Position numbers and translations under genes: made by a program
Notes under the pieces: generated by a model
Seen by the model: only the letters and a program-made list of their open reading frames with translations
Database searches by the model: none
What the model was told of the DNA's origin: nothing
Assembly: GCA_037447655.1 (NCBI GenBank)
Contig: JBBHKE010002726.1
Span: forward strand, 1 to 64,000
Length of the DNA stretch: 64,000 bases
Origin: Zygnema cylindricum
Taxonomy: Eukaryota; Streptophyta; Zygnematophyceae; Zygnematales; Zygnemataceae
Direction of reading: 5' to 3'
In this document: piece after piece, positions 1-10,400 of the stretch
Layout of the letters: each line of letters opens with the position of its first letter
How positions within the stretch are numbered: the first letter of the stretch is position 1

Positions 1-1243
1 GTGCAATTGATATGATGTTTTGGCATAAAAGGTTGGGGCATGTGCATCTAGATAGATTAAAGAAAATGAAGAAAAAGGGAATAGTGGAGGGTATTACTTT
101 TGAGGATGATGAGACCTTTGATGATTGTAGTGGATGTGCCCAAGGGAAGATTCATACACTTCCATTTTCGAAGGCAACCACATTTAAGAGAGAGAAAGTA
201 TTAGATCTAGTTCACACCGATGTTTGGGGACCTGTTAGGTATGCTTCACATGGGGGGAAGAGATGGATGTTAACTTTCATAGATGATGTGTCTAGATACA
301 CGAAGGTATACTTTCTCAGACATAAGTTAGAGGTATTAAGATGTTTCAAAAAGTATAAACTATGGAGTGAAAAGCTACATGAAACCTCAATAAAAGAGAT
401 AAGAAGTGATAATGGGAAAGAATACACCTCAAGGGAATTTGAAGATTATCTTAAAGGAGAAGGAATTCATCATGAGAAAATTGTTCTCTATAATCCGATA
501 CAAAATGGAGTAGCAGAAAGAGAGAATAGAACTTTAGGAGATATGTCCAGAAGTATGTTAAGTGATAAGAGGATAGGGTTGCAGTTTTGGGCTGAGTCTA
601 TGAACTATGCTAATTTCATGAAAAATAGAGTCCTAACTTCTGCAAATAAGGAGGAGACTCCGTATGAGAGGTGGACAGGAAGAAAGTCTGATTTGTCTGG
701 TTTGTGAGTTTTCGGAAGTCAAGTTTACAATGTGGATTCTGATAAAACTAAATGGAAGTTAGAGGGAAGAGGGAAACCAATATATCTTGTATGTTATGAT
801 GAGAGCACAAAAGGATACCGGGTGTATGACTTGAAAAAGAGAGATATAAATGAAGCAAAGTCTATTGATCCATTCAAATATAAAAAAAAGTCAAAATCAG
901 ATTTGAAACGGATCACTTTTCTGACTTTGACTTTGAAAATGAAGAGAAAGAAGATGGAGAAAAAGGAAAATCTGCAGATCTACTAAAGGAGGAGGAAAGG
1001 ACAACATCCGAGGCAATGCCACGATACGAAGTGGAAACCGATGAGGATTTTGATGAGACACCGGAATTGGAAGATAGAGGAGCTGAAAATCTTCCTAAAC
1101 GAAACCCAAGGATGCCTTCCATACCGGCTTCCGATTTTGAAGGGGGAAGAAGTCGTAAACGACTTCAAGAAAGACAAGTAAATAACCAACTCACAGAGTC
1201 GATAATTATTGCCGACATAAATCAATATAGAGATCTTAAATAA
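1..1243 (+). mobile_element. Degenerate Ty1/copia retrotransposon pol fragment (GAG-pre-integrase plus integrase)
   Basis: The frame is open from the left edge and reads through a GAG-pre-integrase zinc-binding motif (WHKRLGH...CSGCAQGK) into an integrase core. The three acidic residues of the DDE triad are visible as HTDVWGP, RSDNGKEY and NGVAERENRTL. An in-frame TGA at 705-707 breaks the protein. The same frame resumes with VFGSQVY and DESTKGYRVYDL, the usual region after the copia integrase. A second break, a frameshift near the A-run at about 880-905, moves the acidic linker (DEDFDETPELED) into another frame that ends at 1241-1243. Reverse transcriptase, RNase H and the 3' LTR are missing; the reading gives way to TIR-element repeat sequence from about 1232. 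This is a dead, truncated copy. The LTR and gag lie outside the window or are lost. Confidence 0.9.
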
Positions 1244-1357
1244 ATTAGAGTAAAATTTCTTTTTGAAAAAGTTTTATCACACAAATTAGAGTTCATAACT
1301 CTAATTATTTATTTTCTTTTTTTACTCTAATTTTTTTTACACTAATTACGATTCGTT
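1232..1357 (+). repeat. Truncated 3' part of a CACCG-type TIR element
   Basis: This stretch matches 1935-2055 and 3327-3440 closely: AAATTAGAGTAAAAT, then TTTTTGAAAAAGTTTTATCA, then alternating TTAGAGT and ACTCTAAT words, ending ACGATTCG. The terminal CGGTG is absent. It abuts the broken copia fragment, so either an element inserted there or a rearrangement joined the two. Confidence 0.7.
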
Positions 1358-1562
1358 GTTTAGAAGTTCATTAAACCCCTCATACATTTAAACTTTAATA
1401 AGGATTCACGGTGTGTCGTACTCTACTTTAGTTTCGACAAACGCAATGTGTGTGCGCTTAAGCATTTGTGTAACCAAACGTTCAAAATTACAAGAAAGTA
1501 TTAATTCATTGACGTTAATGCGCGGTTAACTACATACTTGTCGCAACGAAAGCGCTACAGTA

Positions 1563-2061
1563 CACCGCGAATCGTAATTAGAGTAAATAACGCTGATTTG
1601 GTGGCCCTAAATTTCGACTCTATCACGTTAAATAGAGTAAATGATTATAAATTTGTTCATTATACTATTTAAGGTAAGGTTTAATTAGCGTTTTATTAGT
1701 CTAATATAGGTTTGTTTTAAATAGTGTGGAGTACGGACGACGCCGACCGTGCAAAATTGTACTTTTATAATTAAAAAGGTACAAGTAATGATTTATCCAG
1801 GCCGTTATCATGTAACTGCGTTTTAACAAACCGCGTAGTGCAAACGTCATAGTGACGATAAACTGTACGTTTTGTCAGGTTCTGTATCAATACCTTATTT
1901 ACAGTAGAGAAATTATCGTGCCAAATTAGAGTACTTAAATAAATTAGAGTAAAATTCCTTTTTGAAAAAGTTTTATCACACAAATTGGAGTTTATAACTC
2001 TAATTAATTTTTTATCTTGTTTTACTCTAATTTGTTCTTTACTCTAATAACGATTCCGGTG
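1563..2061 (+). mobile_element. 499-bp non-autonomous TIR element (CACCG family, long form)
   Basis: The left end reads CACCGCGAATCGTAATTAG. The right end, reverse complemented, reads CACCGGAATCGTTATTAG, so the termini are near-perfect inverted repeats. Both are flanked by TA, which suggests a TA target duplication. There is no transposase reading frame inside. The left 160 bp match the sequence at the right edge of the window (63850-64000), including the shared block TTTTAAATAGTGTGG. The right 240 bp match 3219-3441. It is a MITE-like derivative whose superfamily I cannot assign; a TA duplication fits Tc1/mariner-like elements but is not proof. Confidence 0.75.
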
Positions 2062-3218
2062 TACTGGATACTAAAACTTCGGACGGAAACATACACATTT
2101 GCCGGCCGTCTTTCACAGCCCACGAACCTGGGATTTCCGTCAAACTGTTAGTACTGTACATGGAGCAAGCATGCTTAACTATGACCGTTTTGGACAAGAG
2201 ATATGACTCGAGTACGGCCACAGGAAAACTCAAATGTATTGGCAGATTTTCCCTCGTCAGAAGCGGGACCCTATGGGGGAAACCGAAAAATAAAATAATC
2301 TTTACAATGATTGCTTGCATTGCCGGCCAAACCTAAAACGCCTCTGAAAACGTTTCAGAATCGTTCCTGTGAGGAGCCATCTATACCAGAATATTTTATT
2401 GATTTGCTGATGCGCAAAATGACAGACAATCGATCTTTAGCAAACAGACGCACATGATTTTTGACAGGTGTCAACTGGAGCCTGTCGATCTGGCACCTCA
2501 TTACGGGCATTTTTCATTTTGTCGGCTGGCTCCTAATTTTTTCCTGCTTCTAGGAGGATATCATGGATGGCTTGTCGGCTACCCGCGGTTGACGTCAGAG
2601 CTAAAAGTACACACCGACGCTAGGAAACGTTTTGTTTTATATCGTAATTTGTCGTTATTAGCAAGTGGTTATTTGCTAATTGGCTAATTTCTAGATAAAG
2701 TGTACATATAGGTGCTAAATCTTACATTCTCGACGGTTTACTGGATCGAAGATGGATTTTGAATGCACTATTTATGGTTAAATAACGACAAAACGTCCAG
2801 GGCACCGACAACCAGCCACGATAATCTAAAATCTGCAGAGGACTGCTTCATTTGCTGTCTGGCAGCGAGTGTTCTTTATTTCTTACCGAATGTGTCGACC
2901 AAAAGGCCCACGACGAGACAAAAAGATCGTTTGTTATCATAAATTCCGTCCATGCGAGCCCCGTCACGCAAAAGTGAAGTCGCAGTTTACCACTCTCAAC
3001 CGACCATCAACGGAGACAAAATTCTGTCATACTGACCGCATCCTGTACGGCAGGCTTGTGTTTTCTTTTCAATAACCATTTTGTCTTTTTTTTTTTGTTG
3101 GTTTGTTTGGCGTCCGAAATCTGACGGCCAAAATTGCGTTGGAGTTGTTGTTTTGCACAAAACTGCCTGGCAGGCAAGAGCCCGACAATTCATAATTTTT
3201 GAGAATTTTGTAGTCGCA
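2062..3218. other. Intergenic repeat-derived DNA, no gene seen
   Basis: Open frames here are short and match no family I know. The sequence is flanked by element ends on both sides and may be the interior of an older nested element. No splice-joined coding signal was seen on either strand. Confidence 0.5.
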
Positions 3219-3441
3219 ACTGCGTTTTAACAAACCGCGTAATGCAAACGCCATAGTGACAATAAACTGTACGTATTGTCAAATTCTGTATGAATACCTT
3301 ATTTATAGTGGAGAAATAAGCGTGCCAAATTAGAGTAAAATTCCTTTTTGAAAAAGGTTTTTCACACAAATTAGAGTTCATAACTTTAATTATTTTTTTA
3401 TCTTTTTTTACTCTTATTTTTTCTTTACTCTAATAACGATT
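3219..3441 (+). repeat. 3' part of a second long-form CACCG-family element
   Basis: It aligns with 1815-2056 of the 499-bp element from AACTGCGTTTTAACAAACCG through the A/T-rich TTAGAGT repeats to ACTCTAATAACGATTCG. The outermost CGGTG is missing. The left half of the element is not recognisable, so this copy is truncated on both ends. Confidence 0.7.
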
Positions 3442-3496
3442 CGTACAAAAAGTAATGGAATGGGAAAAAAGTTGCAAGATTTAGTTTAGTATAGTT

Positions 3497-3563
3497 GTAT
3501 GAAACTGGCACACTAAAAGTTATAGTCTTATCGCGACTGCAGCAGCGTGGCTGAAACTTTTCT
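3497..3563 (+). repeat. 68-bp dispersed direct repeat, copy A
   Basis: It begins GTATGAAACTGGCACACTAA and ends GGCTGAAACTTTTCTT. It matches 6945-7012 with about five substitutions. Both copies lie a short distance right of a CACCG-family element end. Confidence 0.75.
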
Positions 3564-5154
3564 TCGTTGATGTCCAATTCGTACGGATTTCAACTTTTTT
3601 ACGAAAATTACGTAGTATCCCTCGATTTTATAATTTTAGTCAAATTCGTGTGGATTTCTTTGTACGGAAATGTTCGAAAAACGAATGAAAATATATAAAC
3701 TTAAAAGTACGAAAAATACGGACATTGTACGTTCATGTCATAGTTCAAAAGTAGGCGTTTTTATGGTAGGCCTTTGGTAGGCGCACAAAACTTGGCACTA
3801 AACTCGCGTAGAGTAGGCATATTGTATGGGTGTGCTTTGCGAACACTCTTGTACGAACGTACGAATCTGACGTATGATTATAGTATAGCGCATGTCACTT
3901 GACGAAAATTTTTAGCGAACTGACACGGCGTAGGATGACATTCCGCGGGAAAGAAAACCCGAAAAATAAAATTAAACGCGGACGGGCAACCTGGTTGGTC
4001 AATTTGAGGCTTTATTTAGCTGGCCTTCAAAATTGCAGACGCTAATATGACAAATTGTCCTATCGTAAGTTGTGTTATTGGCTTTTCATGTGATCTTCTT
4101 AAGATCGCTACTTTGATCAGCGGTCGTCCGATCGTCCAAATCTGACGGTTTAAATAAATAACACCTCAAAACTCACAAAAAAAAAAATTGTCCGAATGTT
4201 TTTCAAAATTTAGATATGTCGTTTACTTCTCTATCAATCGATGTGCAACTTAACCCTGTTATCATTTTTTTTCATTTTCGACCAATACATTATGGGTCTT
4301 AAGGGCATATTGTATGTTTTGCGTACAATAGGCATATTGTATGGGCCTACTTTCAGCTACTTTTGAACATTGTTGTTCACGGCGTTTCGTACGAACGATT
4401 AAATTGCGACGAATTATACGTAGCAAACGCATTGAACCTTTTGAAAAAATCATTAAAATCGTTAATGAATTTTCTTCGGTACAATTCCGTACATGTAAAA
4501 GAAATTGAGTTTTACATATAACGCAGTTTGTACATTTTCCGTAGCGTTCCCGTCTCTTTTCGTCAGAGTCCTTACAATTTTGTTACAATTCCGTAAGTTT
4601 CCCGTTAAATTTCTGTTCAGTTTACCGGACAGAAAGTACTACGAAGTGCAACGTATCTTTTAGTCAAATTCCGTACTTTTTTGGTACAATACCGTACAGT
4701 TACTATACATACCGTACAGTTTCTGTAAATTATCCGTTCAGTTTACCGGACAGAAAGTACATCGCGTTTTTTTCCGATTTTTTCAAAAGTCACGAATTAT
4801 ACGTTTTAATCGGAAAAAAAAGAAAAAATCGCGCGATTTGAACAACTTTGCTTTTGAACTATGGTTCATATATGAAAAGTCTGAGGCAGTTATAGTGAAA
4901 CAAACGATGTAGCCCATAAACCTAAAAATCCCCTAACATAACCCTAAAATGTACGGGTATAGACGGACACTGTACGTAAGTGTAAAAAATTTGTACGGGC
5001 AATTCGCCAATTCCTGTCCGTTCAACACACTATAAACATCGCAGTGTACTTCCGTTATTAACGCTTATTACAAAAAATAACCGTAAAAGGCGTAAGGAAA
5101 AATAGAATCATGGATTGTATTTCAGGTTTAAAAAATTTAAAAATTGGCACCGAA

Positions 5155-5939
5155 TTAGGCTGCGGCCCCATGTGGCTAAGTTCGGGTTTTTTTCTGTTGT
5201 TTTCCTATATAACTTAGCGTCGTACTGCCTAAGTTGCGACCGTACGAAGAAATTGCAAATTTCTAGAGTACAATTTGCGTCATTCTTGAACTTAGGATGT
5301 ACGAAAATTTGTCATGTTGCGTTTTTCGACCCACTGTCACGTCATTTTCAAAATTATCATAAAACACATCGGCAATGTGTTTTAAGCTAAGCAAATCCGT
5401 CTACACCAATCTGAAAATATATTCCCACGCGTGAAAAGATTTTAGAAGTTTTTGACGACAAAAAAAAGTACAGGGTTTGTTTGTTTTTGTCGGCTTGCAT
5501 GTTGTACGGTTATTTTTTTGTCTCGACGCTGCAGTGTCATTTCACGCAAAGTTGAAAAGTCTGCGAACGTGAAAAATCTGCCAAGTAATGGCGGCCGGAC
5601 GGGAGAGGTTTACGCAAAGGCATTTTGCACAGCCACGGGTGCAAGGCTCTACGTCAACGATGTCACGCAAAGACATGCGACATACCAAATCCGCAAATCG
5701 TTTCAAAAAGTACAATGTGTCTTACGACACTTCAAAAAGTTACAAAAAAATATGGTGCGTCATCACAAATTGTATACGGTGACAGCCGTCATGGGCGTTG
5801 TCGACGTATACAATTGTCACAAACTTAAGTAACAATTTCGAATGAACACATAGAGACACTTGAAATCCGGGCCCGCCGGATCCGCGCTAAAATACAAAGT
5901 AAGTATGCTAAGTTACAACTACATGGGGTCGCAGCCTAA
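5155..5939. repeat. 785-bp segment bounded by 19-bp inverted repeats
   Basis: The left arm TTAGGCTGCGGCCCCATGT (5155-5173) and the right arm ACATGGGGTCGCAGCCTAA (5921-5939) are reverse complements with one mismatch. The layout is that of a small DNA transposon nested in the TACG-rich block. No clear target duplication was found and no transposase is encoded. Confidence 0.5.
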
Positions 5940-6849
5940 GGGGGTGTCCCCATGTTTTAAAGTACATACTTTTCTCTGTCTTTTTGCCTTGAAATCCAAG
6001 GAACTTTGACAAAAACTTTAGCCGTACGAGAAAATCGTTTTTACCAAAGTACAGTGAACGTGAATTCATACTTTGAATGTACGGCGTGTTTGTCGTCATG
6101 TGAACGCATTTTGGCGTTTTGCCCTTTTCGACCTCCGGGCAAGAGAATCCAGCCCAAAAAAAAACTTCATTTAAAATCACCTCGAGGAGGTGATTTTAGT
6201 TAAAGTACCGCCCAGACAGCGAATGAAAAACGACCAACCCGCGCGCCACACGAGTGGGAAAATTTTAGGACAAAGGAGAGTCCTCGCTATTTTTCTCCGT
6301 CCCCGTCACGCGCTATGTACGGAAAAAAAATTCCAGGGGTCTCGGACCTCCACTTTCAATCATGGGTCCTTTGCAAAAAATTTCGCCATCGTCGCCTCTC
6401 CTCTCTCCCTCTCACACCATCGATTATATCTCACACTTTTCGAAATGAGACACGACAACATTGGTGTAAAACGAAAGATGTTTTAAAAATATTTATTTTT
6501 ACAATTTTTAGGTTTTTTTTAATGGCAGGTCGAGTGAGAAAAGTAGAAAAAACGAATTCGGAAAACCATGGCGGAAAGTTCTTGAATCTGTGACGTCGAC
6601 GTTGTCACAAGAGAGCGTGACGTCACTATGGCACCAAACCCTAAACGTCTACAATTTCATAAAAATCTAGACGTCTACCACTGTCGCTGTTTTTGTTGGC
6701 GTCACTATTCGTCGGAAGTTTCGTAGTCGCCTTCAATCGTCACAATTTGTACCTACGTCTACAACCGTCACGTGTCAAAGTTCCGATTTCATTTTCGCAC
6801 ATTGGGACGCTCTTCAAAGCGTTATGGAGAAATTACAATAAAACATTTT

Positions 6850-6942
6850 TTTGAAAATGGTATTGATACACAAATTAGCGTAAATGACACTAATTCATTA
6901 TATACACTAATAATTTCTATACGCTAATAACGATTCACGGTG
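6850..6942 (+). repeat. 3' end of a CACCG-family TIR element
   Basis: The sequence CGCTAATAACGATTCACGGTG followed by TA is the family's right terminus, preceded by the typical AAATTAGCGTAAAT and ACTAATAATTTCT spacing. No matching left terminus was found upstream. Confidence 0.6.
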
Positions 6943-6944
6943 TA

Positions 6945-7012
6945 GTATGAAACTGGCACACTAAAATTTACAGACTTATTGCGACTGCAGCTGCGTGGCT
7001 GAAACTTTTCTT
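6945..7012 (+). repeat. 68-bp dispersed direct repeat, copy B
   Basis: This is the second copy of the repeat at 3497-3563. It lies immediately right of the element terminus that ends at 6942. Confidence 0.75.
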
Positions 7013-7487
7013 GTGTATCCCAGTATCACTTAACTGCGCAGTATTATCGAATGATGCTTTCTGCGTTTAACTCCTAAGCTCGACACTTGCAGGGAAAGCC
7101 CATGTGATCAAGTGTTTGGAACTGTACATTTGTCACAGCATGCATCTTCTAGAACCAGCGACTCGGACTGCTTTCATGTGCAGTGTCCATGGAGGCTTCT
7201 GAGAGGCCTTTACTTTCTCGTATTGGTTGAAGATAGTTTTCGTCCATCAATGGATGATTCTTTATTTTAGGTACTGTTGCTGAAGAAAGGTTGTTGCCAG
7301 AGCACATACAATCCCACTGTTGTATTTCGCATGATCTAGTGTCTGTTCATGTTTATGCTTGCAGATGGCACTTCCTGAAGGCTTAAAACCTTATTTAATC
7401 TGAGACTATGTTACTTTTTTAGCTCCAGTCGATTCCTGGGGTCCAAGATTTTTGCAGCAAGGGACTCCCAAGCATTGAGTCGTGGCA
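7013..7487. promoter_or_regulatory. Upstream region of the Toc64 gene
   Basis: This is non-coding sequence between the repeat block and the Toc64 start codon. It should hold the promoter and 5' leader. I see no motif strong enough to name. Confidence 0.35.
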
Positions 7488-10400
7488 ATGGCGCAAAGTT
7501 TTGTGTTTGTCGTTCCTGTTGCTGCCCTTCTCGGAATATTTATCTGGTCGAGGAGGAAGGCCAAAGCAGGAAAAGTAAAGTGTGGTGCTTTCATCGAAGA
7601 GTTTGAGATTAATCCACCTCCAGCTCCGAAGCCTCCAGCTGCTCTTCCCCCTTTGACCGGCCTCACCTTTGCAGTCAAGGATATGTGAGTCATACATTTT
7701 AATTGTATTTCATGAAAAATTATGTTTGGTGTGTAGAGATGACGAGACGAAGCTGAATACAGAAGGGTAGCATTTGCAAATTTCTGTCAGCTGCCATCAT
7801 CCATGGGTGGGCTGTGTAACCAAGTTGGTTGCATATTTTATCTCGTAAAAAACACGTGATTTACTTTTGCCGAGTCCTATTTAGGGTTTAAGAATCTGGT
7901 GTTACGATCCCTTTTTCTTTTTAAATATGCCATGCTGTCTTTGTGTTCGTGGGCGAGTGGCCAAACTTTTGCAAAGCTCATTATCCAGAGAACGTGGTTG
8001 TAGAAGTATCTGTGCTTGTTACCTCTTGTATAAAGATTCACTTTCTTCCGTTCACCTTTTAAAGATCTATGGTGGCTATATTCTCTGTTTGCCAAGCCAA
8101 GAATTGTGTCGTTTCTGGGATGCAGAATTGACATTGAAGGGACAGTGACCGGTTTTGGAACTCCTGATTGGAAAAAAACGCATAAGGCTGCGACTCAAAC
8201 AGCCCCAGTTGTCGAGAATCTGATCGCTGCTGGCGCCAAATGTGTCGGAAAGACTCACATGGACGAGATGGCTTACAGGTAAAGGTGCTGGTAACCGGGA
8301 CGGTTTTTTCTTGTCCGGTGCCTGTAACTGGTGTATATATACTCTAGACAATCAACCAATTCAAAATTTCATTCTAATAATAAGCCCCTCATATCTCGCG
8401 TCCGACCACACGAATGTGCTGGAGTGATTCATTATTGCAAGAAGGAAATTTACTGTTAAATGTGTTTTTTAGTCTTCTCTACTGAGTAAAATACTGAAAC
8501 TGTGCCTCCAGTATTAACGGGGAGAACAAGCCGTATGGCACACCAATCAATCCCGCGGCTCCTCAACACATTCCAGGAGGGTCTTCAAGTGGTTCTGCAG
8601 TTGCTGTCGCTGGAGGCTTTGTCGACTTTGCACTTGGTAAGGTTTTGTCTTATTTTCCTGGTGAAGGCTGCAGGTTTGGAGGACAGCTAGATTTCTGTGT
8701 AGTAGAATTACTCAGTGGTCTAATCTTTTTCTGTGCTTTTCGTTTCCTTTTGTCTGGATATGTTGCATAAACAAGTGCTGGTCTGCTCAGGACTGATGGC
8801 TGAGGGAATACAAAAACCGATGTTCGTTGGGGGCTGTTTTGTTTTCTGGTCCCTCTAGTTGTATGCCCTTTTTTTCTGTTTTTAGGTAGTTCAAGTCCTA
8901 TTTGTAAGCCATAGATTTGGGAATGATTTGGGTTTTCTGTTCATAGATTTCATGGGAATGATTTTGGTTAGTCTACTACTAAATTTTGTTTGGCATGTGT
9001 TTGACGGGGAGCAGGAACTGATACTGGGGGCAGTATCAGAGTCCCAGCCGCGTTTTGTGGTATTTTGGGATTCAGGCCATCCCATGGTGCCGTTTCTGTC
9101 CAAGGTGTTACACCAATGGCTACGAGTTTTGACACTCTAGGTGGGTGTTTTTTTCAATCTTACAGCTGCCTAACCCACCAGCATATGAAAAGCATAAAAG
9201 CACAAAAAATGTATAAGCATGTGGGTTTTCAAGTTAGAATGTTGTTTTTCAGTGATTGATTTGATATTGCAGGTGGGATTTCCAACTTTGAGGTGATAAG
9301 TTTTTGCGCAGGAAATCTGTTTTTTTTTTTAAACCTTGTGATGCATCTTGCCCTTGATTTGCTTGTGGTCGTTCTGGCTTCTTTTTTTCATTCAAAGTCA
9401 CAATTTGTAATATCCATAGCTACTTATGTGGTGCTGGTCGGTGTAATCTATCGCGTACATTTAGAAATTGTTGAATTTGCGTGGTGGTCATTCCATCGTT
9501 TTCAGCATCAACGTGAATAGATGATCATTGGAAGGCAGCTCTGCTACCCATTGGAGCTGGAGGCTTTTGTTGTTGATGTGTTTTGTCACAATGAGAGTCA
9601 GTTTACCTGTGGTTTTGTATAGTTAAAGTTGTTGGTTCTTGCTGGACTGGCAGTCTCTTACACTGCCCATTGCTATTAGAGTCGAGAACACTAAGTCAGT
9701 CTCGACTTTGTTTGGCCGAAACCAAAATGGTGTTCATAACATTTTTTAAGTGAGTGGACTACACAATCAGCCACGTCTCCCTACCCTAATTTAGTATTCC
9801 TCATTCTAGTTTCACATTTATACTAATAATCCTTTTACTCTTATAACAATGTTCGGTGCAGCTGCTCGGTGTAAGCTCTGTCCTATTGATTCGAGTGTCC
9901 TGCATTGTATTATACATTCCTTTTGTTTTCTTCTGCAGTATTTACGGTTTTTAAATGTAGACTACTTCGCGCTTGATTGTTATTGCAGGATGTTTTGCGA
10001 GAGAGGTTGAGATTTTACAGAAAGTGGGCCATGTGCTTCTGCAACAGCCCTATGTGTCCCCACGTCCACCCAGAAAAGTTATAATTGCTGATGACTTGTT
10101 TGAGCTTTCTACTGCGCCAAGAAAGCCTGTCATTTCTGCTCTTATCAACAGCGTGGAGAAATTGCAGGGATCTGGGAGTAAGCATCCGTAATTCACACAT
10201 GTCCGCCCCTCCATTATCTCGTTGAAGGTTATGCGTTAGGATGCCAAACTTCTCTAATGTACGGTTTCAGCAGGTTGAGTTTGTTCACTCAGTTTTATGG
10301 TTCACTCGGTTTAGTCTATACAGGTACCTTACAGACTCGTAGAACATGCACCAAAAATTACGTTAGGAGATCTTTTCAACACCTTATTCGCATATCTATT

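Larger units (their letters stand above)
3442..6849. repeat. TACG/GTAC-rich repetitive intergenic block
   Basis: This 3.4-kb stretch is unusually rich in GTACG and CGTAC words and carries repeated short motifs. CAGTTTACCGGACAGAAAGT occurs twice, at 4618 and 4739. Related forms occur at 20491 and 21540, linking this block to the tandem duplication there. Open frames up to 126 codons occur (for example 5452-5832) but have no family resemblance. I read it as decayed or nested non-autonomous transposon DNA. Confidence 0.5.

Noticed and set aside
2039-2320. 93-codon minus-strand open frame
   Set aside because: It overlaps the end of the 499-bp TIR element and has no family resemblance.
5452-5832. 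126-codon open frame plus two overlapping ones in other frames
   Set aside because: It lies in the TACG-rich repeat, has no domain, and overlapping frames of similar length suggest low stop density, not coding.
3497-7012. Possible LTR pair of a 3.5-kb retrotransposon
   Set aside because: The repeats are only 68 bp, do not start TG or end CA, and the interior has no pol sequence.
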